Positions 1-11,690 of a stretch of 27,305 nucleotides of DNA are shown here, piece after piece (the stretch's first letter is position 1; the number at the start of each line of letters is the position of its first letter). The translations under genes were made by a program, and so were the position numbers. The stretch comes from Astrothelium macrocarpum (lineage: Eukaryota > Ascomycota > Dothideomycetes > Trypetheliales > Trypetheliaceae): the NCBI GenBank assembly GCA_021030915.1, contig JAGEMR010000227.1, positions 1 to 27,305 of the forward strand, given 5' to 3'. Below the pieces are notes generated by a model. It did no database searches. It had not been told where the DNA came from and saw only the letters and a list, made by a program, of their open reading frames with translations.

Positions 1-1240
1 GTATTATATTTTTTATAATTCTAAATATATTTGAATTTATAAATATGATATTTATTGAATAAGAATTTGATAATATAGATATTTTAAATTTAAAATCTAA
101 TTGATTGATTATTTATTCTAAATTATACGGAATAAGGCCAGTTATTCGAAATTCTATTTATATATTTTTTTCGTCCATTAAAATAAAAAATGTATTTTTA
201 AAGACGGAAAAGAAATCGTCCTTCATAATATATATAAATTGAGATCATATTAAATATTCAATTTTTTTGTCGTACGAAATTTTTAAAAGATTAAAATATC
301 TTATATCAAAAGACTGAAGAATATATGATAAATGTGAAGATATATAAAGAATAATAATATCCATTTTTTGACAGTAATTATTAAATTTAAAAAAATGGTG
401 ATTATTATATCTATTAAGAATTAAAAATCGATATTTTCCGGTTATACAAAATTTTATAAATTTTTTAAAATATTATAATTAATCTAAATTAATTTTATTT
501 ATTATTTAATCATTTATATTTGGATGGATTCGTTAAATGATAAAAAATTCGTCATTTATATATCAAAAAAAAAGATGATATTTATTCTTTATAATGATAT
601 ATGAAGATAGCGTCCAATTATTTATATAAATATTCTGGATTATTGAAACCCATTCTCGATTATCAGACTATTTCGTATGAGGTCTTTTTTTACGATCTAA
701 AATAATAATAATTTTTATATACAATAATATTTCTATTTAAAAACCAGTTTCATCGAAATTATAAATATTGATATCAATAATTCCGTATTTATTAATTATA
801 TTATATATGAGATTAAATCAGTCTTATATAATTATAGGATTTTTAATTAATATTTTTTGATAATTAATTTTTCATTAGAATCGTATTTTAAATGATGATT
901 ATTGTTATATGAAATTTATAATTTATCAAAATCTGATACATGACGTGTTTCGAATTTCGTACAAATAATCAGCCATATTTCGTATATCATTTTATCTAGA
1001 CGGAAAATCGCGATCGATTAGATCTATAATACGATTCAGAATTATCTCCTTTTTTATTTCAATGAAATTCATTGAATTGGCTGAGATATCACATCGTGAT
1101 TATCGGCCGTTATATTGAATAATTAATATCATATGAAAGATTTCATAAATTTGAACAATCTTTCGTACGTTAAATTTTTGATCTCTTTTTAAAATTTCAA
1201 GAATCATAATTATTCTGCTTTTTTTAAAAGATGTTTCCAT
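1..1240 (-). pseudogene. RIP-degraded Fot1/pogo-type DDE transposase relic, cut by window edge
   Basis: Seen: reading the minus strand from an ATG at 1240 leftward gives a recognisable but stop-ridden pogo/Fot1 (Tc1-mariner superfamily) transposase. In order: an N-terminal helix-turn-helix-like part (METSFKKSRIIMILEIL, later NGR-stop-SRCDISANS), a CENP-B-like part (DLIDRDFPSR-stop-NDIRNMADYL), the first catalytic block NFDETGF (740-760), REWVSIIQNI (starting 658) followed by IIIKNKYH, a second block LILNRYNNHH (397-424), then SYILQSFD and ITGLIPYNLE close to the window start. The second catalytic Asp reads Asn, as a G-to-A change would give. Stops replace Trp and Gln codons (W to TGA/TAA, Q to TAA) and there are frameshifts, so no protein is made. 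Known: these elements move by cut-and-paste into TA sites. Inference: RIP destroyed this copy. The C-terminal end lies outside the window. Confidence 0.85.
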
Positions 1241-3600
1241 TTCTATATATAGAAAAAAGTCGCGTTAAAAAGAAAAATTCGTACAAATGCGGAGCGGTGT
1301 TCCGCTCGCTATGTTGTTCCGCTCGCTATGCAGATACGTTAGAGATCAAATTTCTATTTTAATATTATATGAATCAAAGTCTGAAATTCTGTTTCGGATT
1401 TAATTTTTTAAATATTCAATTTTTTTAATATTTTTAGAATCAAATTTTATATATTTTCAAAAAATCGTATAATAAATTTATGAGAATATTTCTTCCGATT
1501 TATTATTCATAACCGAAATAAAAAATATTTTAATTATAAAATATAAAAAAAATGAATATTTATTTTATTATTGATTTTGATATTATTATCGTAAAATTGA
1601 AAATTTTTCAATTTCATATGGGATTTTTTTATAATATAATTGATATTCATTTTATTTCTTTTATTATATAATAATTTTATTTCGTATATTAATTATAATT
1701 TGATAATATATAATTATCAAAGATTTTTTTAATAGAATTTTTGAATGAATATTATCATATGATAGAAATTCTATTATATCATGAATTATTTGATATTCAT
1801 TCTAAAAAAATTGAATATTTTATAAAATTTAAGATTTTCATTATTCTGATTAGATTATTTGGATATATTTTATATGATAATATGAATTGAATATTAAAAT
1901 TATTATATAATAAAATGAATTATTCGAAATTTCGTAATATTTCTGAAATTTATTCCAATTATATTTGATTTATATAATAAAATCTAAATCTATTTTTCTT
2001 TTTTCATTCTAATTTTATTAATTTTTATATAAATAAGATTTTATGAATTTATATATATCAAAGATTTTTCAATATATATTAATAAAATATCCATTATTTA
2101 TAATATCCGATTTAAATATATTTGATTATTTTTAAATATAAGAATTATTATATAAAATAATTCCAAAAATTCATGGATTATATGAAAATATTTCCAATCA
2201 TATATATTAAAAAGATCAGATGAAAAAATGAAAAAATAAAATTTTATATATTGATCAATCTATGATTTATAATTTATTATAATATCAAAAAGATTATATC
2301 AAAAATTCTATTTTATATAATTATTTAATGAAAATAATCTTTTTATAAATTATCTGAAATTTTTTATATGAATTAATGAATTTCGGTTATAAATAACGAT
2401 ATTATAAAATTTTTCAAATATTTTTAATATATGAAATTGATTTATTTTATTTTTTTATTATTCTTTATTTAATTAAAAATTTTTTTTTTTTTTTTTGATT
2501 GTATAAATTCAAAAAAATGATATCAAAAATTTTTTTGAAAAAAAAATTTTATACGATAAAATTAATAATATAATCTGAATAACGAATTTTTTATATTTAT
2601 GGATTTTAAAAAATTTTTTATATTTTAAAATTATTATTTATTATACGATAAAAAATATCGTTTATATTGGAATTATTTTTAATCATGATTCCAATTTTAT
2701 ATATTATTTTATAATTTTAAAAGATTATATAAATAATAATTTATTAATTTTCTTCTGAATGACCGATTATTATATGAAAAATAAGAAGAATTTTTCGAAA
2801 TTTCAGATTCTTATTTATATAATATACATAAATTATCAGAAAAAAATGGTTATTAAATGAGATTCAGATATTGATTAAAAGATGAATATTCGTTAATACA
2901 GATTGGAAATCCTTTTATACGAAATTTTATTGATATATAAATTGATTTTTTATATATGAAATAAAAATTTTGATATTTATTGGAATTTTTATTATTGGAT
3001 TTAGAATAAAATAAAGAATATGAAATTCTGGCCATTCGATCAGACGAAAAAGAAGATTTCGTATGATCATAAAATTGATTAAAATCTATTAAAAAATCTT
3101 TTATTTGAATATTTTTTTTAAAATCAATTTTTTTAATTCATTCATTTTATATATATTTTTTATCATTTTTTGATAAAATATTAAAAACTGAACGGCGGAA
3201 ATTTATTTTATATGAAATATATGAGAATCATAATTAATCTTATATTGATTTTTTAAATGATTTCGGAAATTCGTTATTATATATGAATTATATGAATAAT
3301 TTTCAATTTTATAATAAAAGATTTTTCTTCTTTTTTTTATTTTTGATTCATGATCGTACGATTCGCGGATATATTGATGAATAATAAAAAATGTTTTTTT
3401 AATATATTTTCATATACTGATAATTTCAGAAGAAATAATTATAAAAAAGACCTCAAAATTGATTGACATTTTAATTAAAATATTTTATAAAGATAAAATA
3501 GAAGAATTTTTTAATACAGAAATTAATTTCGACTATCGGATATCAAATAAAATTCTGAATAATTCTGAATAATTCTCTTATCCATTCTTATCCGAAAATT
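1241..3600. other. AT-rich, probably RIP-mutated block without identifiable genes
   Basis: Apart from the GC-rich patch at 1291-1330, the stretch is made almost entirely of A and T, with dense stops in all frames and a 17-T run at 2480-2496. The longest open stretch (2853-3035, minus, 60 codons) has Asn/Lys/Ile/Tyr-rich composition imposed by base content and no recognisable domain. It is probably one or more transposons decayed beyond reading; I could not assign a family. The transition to normal composition at about 3600-3650 is abrupt. Confidence 0.6.
1291..1330. repeat. GC-rich hairpin and 15-bp direct repeat upstream of the transposase relic
   Basis: Within very AT-rich DNA there is a GC-rich patch. 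GAGCGG (1292-1297) and CCGCTC (1302-1307) form a perfect 6-bp stem with a 4-base loop. GTTCCGCTCGCTATG occurs twice (1299-1313 and 1316-1330), with a period of 17. It lies 50-90 bp upstream of the relic transposase start at 1240, where a terminal or subterminal repeat of the element would be expected. The assignment to the transposon end is inference, because the other end is outside the window. Confidence 0.5.
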
Positions 3601-3989
3601 ATGAATTATTGGATTATATTCGAATGTTGCATAATTTTTCCGATCCCTGAGGATAGCGTTTGGTTCTGCAAGGTGTGCGACGATGTGCAATTTGACGATA
3701 ATGTCTTCAGAAGTTGCAAAAGGGTACGTTGAAACGCTTTGTCTGTAGCCGAGACCACTCATGGCTTCGAGTACCTTCCCGGGTGGAAGAATTTGAGGTG
3801 ACGGGGAAAGGGCGCGTCCGGATGGGCGGTGAACTACAGGATGGGAAGCGCGTTGGCGGGCAGATCGTCTCCACCGCTGAATGGGAAGATGCGATTCGTG
3901 AGCAATGGGGCATCGAAAAGCCTTCGCGGGAGCCTTTGATGGAAGCAAAACAGGAAAATGGTGAAGTTGTTGAAGCGAGTCTAGCGTGA
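3601..3989 (+). pseudogene. Frameshifted 3' remnant of a fungal gene with a Cys-rich (zinc-binding-like) tail
   Basis: Two adjacent plus-strand frames read as one protein tail. From 3601 the first frame gives DSVWFCKVCDDVQFDD, with a C-x2-C pair. At about 3697-3702 the sense continues in the next frame as CLQKLQKGTLKRFVCSRDHS, then GKGRVRMGGELQDGKRVGGQ and EWEDAIREQWGIEKPSREP, to a stop at 3987-3989. The stop ending the first frame (3730-3732) and the one opening the second (3699-3701) mean a small indel separates them. The C-x2-C, C and C-x2-DH spacing looks like a zinc-binding module at the end of a larger protein. Upstream the frame runs into AT-rich DNA, so the N-terminal part is lost. 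I do not recognise the exact family. Confidence 0.5.
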
Positions 3990-4065
3990 ATACAATGTCG
4001 CAATCATCTGACTTTGAGATGTATTTTTAGCAAATTAACTTGTTCATTTTGGGTGTCAACCATGG

Positions 4066-4303
4066 CACCAGCGGATGCAATAAGACATATCATCAGCGAC
4101 CGCGAGAGATAATTCGCCACACACACTATGGGGAGGCCCTCAGCAGTACGACTGGAGAAAACACTGGAAGTTTTTTGCAACGGATTTGTTTACGGGTTTT
4201 AATTGCTTCAAGTAACCCGGGGTCGTCTTTAGGAGGCTTCGACGAATTACATTTCTTGCAATCGCGGGTAAAGCAAGAGCTGTTGTGAGAGACGGATCAC
4301 CCC
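4066..4303. mobile_element. MITE copy A (diverged), about 238 bp
   Basis: The left end CACCAGCGGATGCAATAAGA matches the left ends of copies B and C. Further similarity follows at 'gcgaccgcgagagataattcgcc', which resembles the internal part of copy B's right arm read in reverse. The right side, from about 4231 ('aggaggcttcgacgaatt', then 'tcgcgggta'), aligns with copy B's right arm. Length from the left end to the aligned right end fits copy B's 238 bp. It is too diverged for a target duplication to be defined. It sits about 150 bp upstream of the F-box-like gene at 4454, so it may be part of that promoter. Confidence 0.55.
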
Positions 4304-4453
4304 GAATCTATCACCCTGAATCACAGTGATTCTCACATCAATACTTTTAGGCAATGGCGACCCACCTAATCGCTTCGGCTTTGATCTACGTCCACCTGAG
4401 CAAAGTTCTTGCATTCCTGTAATCCAGCACCCTTACCACCTCAATCCATCAGA

Positions 4454-5464
4454 ATGGGAGATAAATCCCCACTATTGAAGTTACCAACTGAGTTGCAGCT
4501 CTCAGTGTACTCATACGTGCTGCTACGCTCACTTGAAGAATCACCGGAATCTCGAGATTGCGATGCGAGAGCAATGCTACAAGTCTGCCGTACAATTCAA
4601 CAGCATGCAGTGGATATAATTATGCGAGAATACTATTTTCTCATTTATTTTGCTCCCGAATATACCGCCATTGCGATAATCGACGGATTGGATGGGGATC
4701 ATGTGCCTAATTCAGAATATCTGTCGCTGGTATCAGATGGGTTGAGTTACTTCGCCGCTGCCAAGATCGGACACCCAAAAATCCAGAAGTACCTGATCGA
4801 TGTTGATTTCCGCCCTTTTACGTGGACAAATTTCGATTCACTGCTGGCGAATTGGTTCGCGATGAACTCGCTGGTTTTGATTCTGCAAAAATCCAAGCTG
4901 CTGAGGGCAGTGAAGATGAATATCCAGTCGGATCGTATATACTCACCCATTCCCTATTGGTGGAAAGACAGCTTCTTGAATGAGCGCGACACGAAAGGGA
5001 AGCCTATGTGGCGACGTATCCAACAACTTATACACGAACCTTTGAGGCAGCTATCTGGGATCCAGAAAGTAGAGTTGGAAACCAACTGCTCAACTCCTTG
5101 TGACAGTTTCTGGCAGACACTCCAAGATGACATGATGCGTTCTGCTGAAGAAAAGTAAGCCAGAAGCCGAGCAACATCATCATGAATACAAACCATCATA
5201 TACTAAGCAATTTCCCTTAGAGACTACGTGCCTGTAGATTTCATCCAAGCACTCAGCGACTTGCTAGGGAGGGATCCTCGGCAATGTTTCGATGAACTAG
5301 AGGGCCAGGTCTCCGAATTGAAAGCCAAGGACCAAGAGTCAGAACAGGGTGATTCCGAATCAGAGTCGAACGATAGTGAGGGGATGCTGGATGATTCTGA
5401 GATGGATGCAGAGACGGATGCAGAGACGGATACAGAGACGGATACAGAGAATCAAGAGTATTGA
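4454..5464 (+). CDS. F-box/2EXR-like hypothetical protein, paralogue 1 (two exons)
   Basis: Exons 4454-5154 and 5221-5464 join to 314 aa. The 66-nt intron (5155-5220) has donor GTAAGC, a TACTAAG branch-like site and acceptor TTAG, splitting a Lys codon. The start ATG is supported because the 5' leader just before it (ccacctca-tcc-tcaga) and MGDKS are shared with the paralogue at 14169-15137. The N-terminus (LLKLPTELQLSVYSYVLL) resembles the short F-box/2EXR-type segment common in filamentous ascomycetes. Shared family blocks are LQVCR-I-QH, DIIMREYYF, IGHP-IQ-YLI, MNSLV-ILQKSK-LRAV, PLRQL-GIQKV and DDMMR. Exon 2 ends in a very acidic tail with DAET/DTET repeats. F-box proteins usually present substrates to SCF ubiquitin ligases, but that role is only inferred here and the domain match is weak. 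Confidence 0.75.
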
Positions 5465-6367
5465 CTGGGCGATTATGAGTCTGAAAATTTAATTGTTAAA
5501 TGAGCTTGCGATATATGAGGGGGATCCTCATGGCTCCATAGCTTTAGAAGGTAGTGAATCGAACTCGCTTTGCTCATGCTCCGAAGATAAAGTACTATCA
5601 GATTGGGTGTCTCCTGGAGTTGGAGATGACTACTCCTCAAGTCCCACCGAATCTCCACCAGAGGTTGCGTAGAAAAGGTCTCAAACCACAAAAATTGAGA
5701 TGGGCCATTTGTATGTTCAGGAGATCTCCAACACCATCCGAGCTGTATGTTTGGGAAAGTCTCTGGTCATGCGAGTGAACGAACTTCTATAATATCAATG
5801 ATGGAACAAGACGCCCCAGCACAGGCAATACATCAGAACCCACCCTATAAAGAAAGTCTAAGCACATTAATTACATGAATCTGTCTCAATACTAACTACC
5901 GAGTAATCTCCCCTTCCTATCCTCATACCGAAATCGATAACCACGCATACATGCCGAGTTCACTATCTTGCGCGCAATTTCCCTTGTATCAGCCACCGCT
6001 ACAGCATCAGACAGATCTTTTGAGGCAAGCAGATATAATATAAAAGTCGTACCATCGAGTCAGTGAAACCGAATCCCTCCGCCCATTTTTAATCGTACAA
6101 AGCAAGAAGATGGAACAGAGAAAGAGAGCAAGCACTTTAGCAAGCAAGCAAGCAGAAGTCCGAGAAAAATGCAGCGAATAAACCGTACCCATATAGCACC
6201 TCTGCGCTGACGTCCACGGCCATCATATCGAAGGTAATACATCCACAACACTCTCTTTCTCCTCTCTTTTCGTAATCTCAATTCTCCTATGCACGTAGTC
6301 AAGCCAGCAAAACATGACACCTATTCTCCCCTCCCCAAATACACCACAGACGAATTAAATGAACTTC
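5465..6367. other. Intergenic region between convergent genes
   Basis: About 900 bp between the end of F-box-like gene 1 and the end of INO80. It holds the repeat at 5630-5766 and otherwise the 3' untranslated regions of both genes. Short open frames here have no recognisable domain. No tRNA or other RNA gene was seen. Confidence 0.5.
5630..5766 (+). repeat. Noncoding repeat downstream of F-box-like gene 1 (copy 1)
   Basis: About 137 bp here matches, in inverted orientation, 13822-13966 downstream of the paralogous gene. Strongest blocks are 'atgggccatttgta' and 'gagctgtatgtttggg'. Both copies lie 3' of their F-box-like gene, so they appear to belong to the same duplicated segment. Base differences fall mainly at codon positions 1 and 2 of the open frame, so I do not treat it as coding. 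Confidence 0.6.
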
Positions 6368-9300
6368 TCAACCCACTTCTCCATCCGCAACCGCAAGCCG
6401 CTGCTTCACCGTCTTCGCCTTCTTACTCGTTCCCTTCCCACGCTTTCCCTTGCCCGTGGGTGGCGGTCCCTCAACCGGCGTTGCCGCACCGCTGGGTTTC
6501 GCGCTGACATCGTCAAAATGTCCTTCGCCTGTACATTCATATCAATTAGCCACCAATCTAGCTATAGTGGGTACTTCAATTGGGAAAAAGGTAAGACTCA
6601 CCTTCATGATACATATCATCCATACTAAACTCCTTCTTCCTCCCACCACCAACCCCCTGTCCCACACCCTTCCTCTTCCTCCCGACCTTCTCCCCTCTCG
6701 CCTCCGCCTCCCTCACCTCCGCCTCCTTCCGCTCAATCGCCTCCGCCTGCTCATCATCCGCCAACCACAAGGCAATATCCTTGGTGCGGTTCTCTCTACT
6801 CCTGGTATTAAAGTCGACACCCCCACTACCCGGCTTCCCATCTGCGCCGGTGGCACCCGCCGCGCTGCCGCCAGAAATCACAACGCGCTGCACCTCCTCC
6901 TTCTGCAGCGCGCGCTTGCGGATGCGCTCCTCGATGGTGCCGCGCGTGATCATGCGGTACACGGTGACCTGCTTGGTCTGGCCGAGGCGGTGCGCGCGGT
7001 CCATGGCCTGGCTGTCGATGGTCGGGTTCCAGTCGGAGTCGTAGAAGATGACCGTGTCCGCGGAAGTGAGGTTGATGCCGAGGCCGCCGGCGCGCGTGGA
7101 GAGGAGGAAGACGAAGATGTCTGGGCGGGTTTGGAAGTCCGCGACCGTGTCGCGGCGGTCTTCGAGCTTGGTGGAGCCGTCGAGGCGGCAGTATTTGTAG
7201 TTGCGGTAGGTGAGGTATTCTTCCATGAGGTCGATCATGCGCGTCATTTGGAAGTAGAGGAGCACGCGGTGTCCGCCTTCTTTGAGCTGCTTGAGGAGCT
7301 GGTCGAGTTTCGCGAGCTTCCCGGAATCGGTGACGAAGCGGCGCATGCTAGGTACGGAAATTTGTGTGTACCGCCGCTTTTCGGAGATGGGTGGGGGGAG
7401 CATGTTGGCCGGTGGGAGATAGGCTGGGTCAGTTTTGGTGTCGAGGAGAAGGGAGTCGGTGGAGGCGGGGTAGGGATAGAGAGCGCGACGGATGGCCGGA
7501 TTGAAAAAGATGTTTTCCTTTTCAACGTTGGCATTTTGGCTGGAACAGTAGAGCTCGACTGGTGGTGCAGAGGCTGCAGGGCGAGAGCAGGGTTCAACGG
7601 TAGAAAGGCATGCGTCATCGAATGAGGATCTTGAAATGTTCATAAGATGGTGTAATCGACCTTCGTTTGTGACTTTGGCAAGTGGTGCGCGGTCGTTCCT
7701 TTGGACAATATTAAACATTGTGTGCGTAGGAGAAAATTGATTCTCATCCGGATCGTCATCAAAGACCACTTTGAAACTGCCCAAGTCTCGTTCATTTTGG
7801 CGGAGCTCAATTGCACGATCAATAATGCTCTTTGATGCTGACAAATTGACGTCGTTGATGGAAGTATCAGTGAAGCGCAACCAGGAAAATGCACCATGAC
7901 CTTGCGAGTTTTTCTTGATATTCTCTGGCGTCCACACATTCATCATGTGATAGAGGTATTTGTTTCGCCATCCAGCTCGGTTGTTGTCCGGACCAGGCAG
8001 ATCAAGTCTTCCACCCCCTTGTCCAACAAGACGAGGCAACTCGAATTCAATGAGGTTGCGGACAGAATATCGAACTGCAGTATTACTGCCTTCACGCATA
8101 AAAGAAGCCGTTTCAGCCCAGTACGAGAACGAAACCGGTGACAAAGTTTCTGCCCGCTCAAAAAGGTCGGGATGGTTGCAAACTTTGCGGAACTGCATAA
8201 CCAAATTCATCAAGGTGGCCGTATCTTGATCATCGCCAACGGCTGCCTTTTCAATCAGGTCCATGATACTAATCTTGTTACGAAGATTGGTGTAGTAAGC
8301 CCGTTGTCGATACGTGAGATCGCAAAAGACATCCTCTTCAATTTTATCGCCAAGTTCCTTCTGAACATGTTTCTTGATACGACGAAGCATGAAAGGCTTC
8401 AGGATCATATGCAGACGCTTGAGTTGATCTTCGTTCAGCTTGGTATTGCTCTGTGCGTGGCTTTCGATATCTTTGGAGAACCAATCGCTGAATTCGTCAT
8501 GTGAATCGAACAAGCTAGGCATGATAAAGTGCAGCAGGGCCCACAACTCTTGCATGTTATTCTGGATAGGAGTACCAGTAAGGAGCAAACGATTACGACA
8601 GTGGAAGCCAAGCAGTGCCTTCCATCGGGTGCTTTGGGAAGATTTGATTGCCTGAGCCTCGTCCAGAATCATATATTGCCAGCGAATCTTTTGAAAGTAT
8701 TGCATATCCTGGACAACAAGTTGGTATGAAGAAACCAAGACGTGGAAAGACGAGTTTTTGCTATAGGTAATGTGTTTCCTATCCCAGAATTTCCGGAGAA
8801 CCTTTCTGTCTTTCGCATTGCCCCAATACGGCAAGACTTTGAGGTCTGGAACAAATCTCGTAATTTCTTGCTGCCAGTTGTGAAGGGTGGATGCAGGAGC
8901 GACGACCAGGAAAGGACCCCAAATATTATGAGTCTCAGCCAAGTAAGCCATGACGGAAATCGACTGCACGGTTTTGCCGAGACCCATTTCGTCTGCAAGA
9001 ATGCCATTGATGCCTTGCTCGTATAGATTGACCAACCAATTGAGACCTTTGAGTTGATATTCTTTGAGCTGAGCAGCAAGCATCTTTGGCTGAGCAATAT
9101 CCATGTTTTGCAAACTGGTCGGGTTCTGGAAATTCATCTCGCCTTCATCAAAGTCAGACATTGGATTTTGACCGTCATTGTTAAAGGCACGAGCACGATC
9201 TTGAGCTTCCTTGACAGCATTCTGAGCATTGGCCATGGCGGCTTCTCGTAAAGCAGTCTCATCTTCGGCGTCAAAGTCCAGATTTTCAAAGTTGGTGACT

Positions 9301-11690
9301 TTGGTACCAATCTTGCCAACACTTTCGGGTAGATCAATAGTTTGAGTGGCATGTTCATTGTCCTTGACTGTTTGGGTGGAAACGTCGACTTCATCTGTAG
9401 ATCGTTCCACCTCGTCTGTTTTGACCTTTTTGCCGATAAAGTGAGAGTACAACTCAGTTTGTGAGATGAGGAAATTAAGTTTACGCTTTTGACGATTCGC
9501 TTCGCGCTCAGCTTCGGCCTTCTTTGCATTCTCAAGCTCTTGTCGTTCGGCATTCTTCCGCTGATCGCGTTCATCCCTCTCATTTCGCTTCCAAAATGAC
9601 AACATCTCACGCATTACACGTTTCGCTCGAGCTTGAGCTTCCTTCATACTCTTGTTGGTCTTGAGTTGCCATCTTCTAGCTTCTTTGGAAGCAAGCTGGG
9701 CAGTTTTGCGAAGGTTCGATTGTTTGGTTGCATAGGATTCGTTCTTGATACGAACCACTTTTGGTACATCCTTCCTTGCAATGTCACGCCAGATTTGCTC
9801 GTAGAGCTGGTTGTAGCCTTTGGAGACGTATGGAATGTAGTCTGACGGCGTCGATTCCTTGGTGAGACTATACTCGCGACGCAATGTTTCACGCCGTAGG
9901 TCGTCTTTTGGAGCAATCACGACCAAATCACCGTCTCGTTCCATGGCAGCATGAGCGGCAGCAGCATTGTCTTTTTCCATTTGCTTTTGTTCCTTGCTCT
10001 TCTTCAATCGCACTCCAGTTCTGCCACGCTTCTTTGGTAGTTCACCACTGTCGGCAGCGTTGAAAGTGCTCATCATGCCGCCTTCAAGGTTAGGGGCAAG
10101 GGGGGTGACTTCACGGATCTCTTTACTGGGCAATCCACCATGTAATAACTGGTTTGTGTATTTGGCCTTCCTGTCGGCTTTGTATGCCTCGCGAATGTAC
10201 TTGTCACGTTCCGCTTCGTCAGCAGTCGAAGCTGCACGTGCCATGGCTTCCGCTCGTTTCTGAGTCTCGCTTTGGATTGTCTTTTCACGACGCCGCTTGC
10301 GTTGCATGTCCTTTTTGCGTTCTTTCTCGTCCGACTTTTCGCGATCTTGAACTTCAGCCCATGCAGCAGCCTCATGCTCTTTGACATAGCGTTCACGAGC
10401 CGCGGCAGCATGTTGATTAAAGACTTCTAGCAATCGGATAGTCTGTACATTCCGACGTTTCTGTCGATAACATTAGATTCACTGATCGTGCATGACTTTT
10501 TGTCTTGTTTGCCTCACCTTGCGCCGAATCTCTTCCTCATGTTCCACATCCAGTGCACGCTTCTTACTCAAACGAAAATATGCCTCTTTATGCTCCTCGA
10601 ATCCTGGAACTTCCAAATCACTATCTTCCATTGCTTCAATTCTCAAAAACTCGGCTTCAACTTCACGATGAGTTGTAATCTTTGTCTTGGCAGCTCGCTT
10701 TGCTGATGGCTGTTCAACGACAGATGGTGCGTGATTGACTTCACCTCGGTCGCGAAGTGGTTGTCGATTGGCAGGATTTGGGTAAGAGTTGGAGCCATTC
10801 ACCATCGGCTTTTGATCTGTCGTGGGCCCGTCGATGGATTCACCTTTGACGTGAGGGTAGTGAATGCTAGATGACTTGGACCTGCGTCGATCCTCTTTGG
10901 GTGATGGCATGTTGCGAGAGGTGACCGAAGGAGGTTCGGCGTGTGAGCTGGTGAGTATACTTGAGAGCGCCATCGGTCCCGATCCCCGGCTGGGTGTCTG
11001 AGGACCTGTTAGTCACATTCCAAATTAGCCTTGTGAATACGTACACCCTGAGATACCGGTCGCTGTTCAACCACTGACGGCCCCCGATTTACATTATTGT
11101 ATCCGTTAGGTGACATGTTTGATGGAGCTTGAGGACTGATTGGTTGATTTGGGTGAGCGTGCGATAGTGGATGCGTCGGTGACTGCTTGGGGTATGAGGG
11201 AAGAATGGGCGATTGGTGTGCTTCGGTGGCCGGATTGTGTTGAAGGGGAGGGAGGACTTGAGCGTCTCGCTTCTGGTACAAAATTAAGCTTCAGCCAAGA
11301 TCACACAGTCAAACAAAGAACAATTGAGTGCGACGTCATCCTATGATGGATTAAGTTTCAAGCAAGGTTGAGACTCACCTCGACAGGTGACTGAGCAGAA
11401 TAGCGGGTGCTATTGTAAGCTACGGATCCATCGCCGTGATCCAAGGTTGGATCATAATATCCACCGGAGGATCGGTCGCGAGGATAGTTGGCGGTGCCGT
11501 TGATGGCAGGAAATGCACGCGTTGATGGAGATGCAGGCTGGCTGTGATGGACAGTTGCTAGGCCTGCAGATGGAGGCCTCGGAGTACTGTTGGACAGAGG
11601 ACGAGGTGGTGCACCATTCTGAGGCGAGTAGGGAAAGGTGGATTGTGTTGGCGAGTGCGCCGCATAGCTCGGCTTCTGGTCCCCAGACAT
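6368..11690 (-). CDS. INO80: INO80 chromatin-remodelling complex catalytic ATPase (five exons)
   Basis: Exons on the minus strand are 11690-11379, 11272-11045, 10997-10518, 10460-6602 and 6528-6368. Introns are 106, 47, 57 and 73 nt, all GT-AG and in frame, and the product is 1679 aa. The N-terminal about 200 residues are Ser/Pro/Gln-rich. Next come charged helices, a DBINO domain (about 547-685), SNF2 ATPase lobe 1 with Walker A DEMGLGKT (830-837), DEAQ (940-943) and LLTGTPIQNN (966-975), then a long insertion of about 280 residues (1109-1389). Lobe 2 carries STRAGGLGINLTSADTV (from 1461) and QAMDRAHRLGQTKQ (from 1491). A basic C-terminus ends ADGEVG. DBINO plus the long split-ATPase insert, known to bind Rvb1/Rvb2, identify INO80 rather than SWR1 or ISWI. 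It slides and edits nucleosomes in transcription, replication and repair. All key motifs are intact, so it should be functional. Confidence 0.96.

Noticed and set aside
2853..3035. 60-codon minus open frame in the left AT-rich block
   Set aside because: Composition (Asn, Lys, Ile, Tyr, Ser) is what AT-rich DNA gives by chance and no domain is visible.
3724..3789. GTACGT at 3724 as a splice donor joining the two frames of the Cys-rich tail
   Set aside because: No downstream AG gives the right phase at a normal intron length, and the sequence between already reads as coding in the second frame. A small frameshift explains it better.
3523..3948. 141-codon minus open frame overlapping the Cys-rich gene tail
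   Set aside because: It runs through the AT-rich boundary, has no domain, and overlaps the plus-strand reading that shows C-x2-C/C-x2-DH spacing and conserved-looking blocks.
5554..5778. Open frame sharing a peptide (WAIC...ELYVW) with the minus frame at 13817-14011, as a possible conserved small gene or third exon
   Set aside because: The shared part comes from the duplicated noncoding repeat. Differences fall mostly at codon positions 1 and 2 and change amino acids, the opposite of protein conservation.
6450..7625. 391-codon plus-strand open frame opposite the INO80 C-terminus
   Set aside because: It is antisense to the conserved helicase lobe of INO80 and its low-complexity translation has no domain. 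It is a shadow of GC-rich codons.
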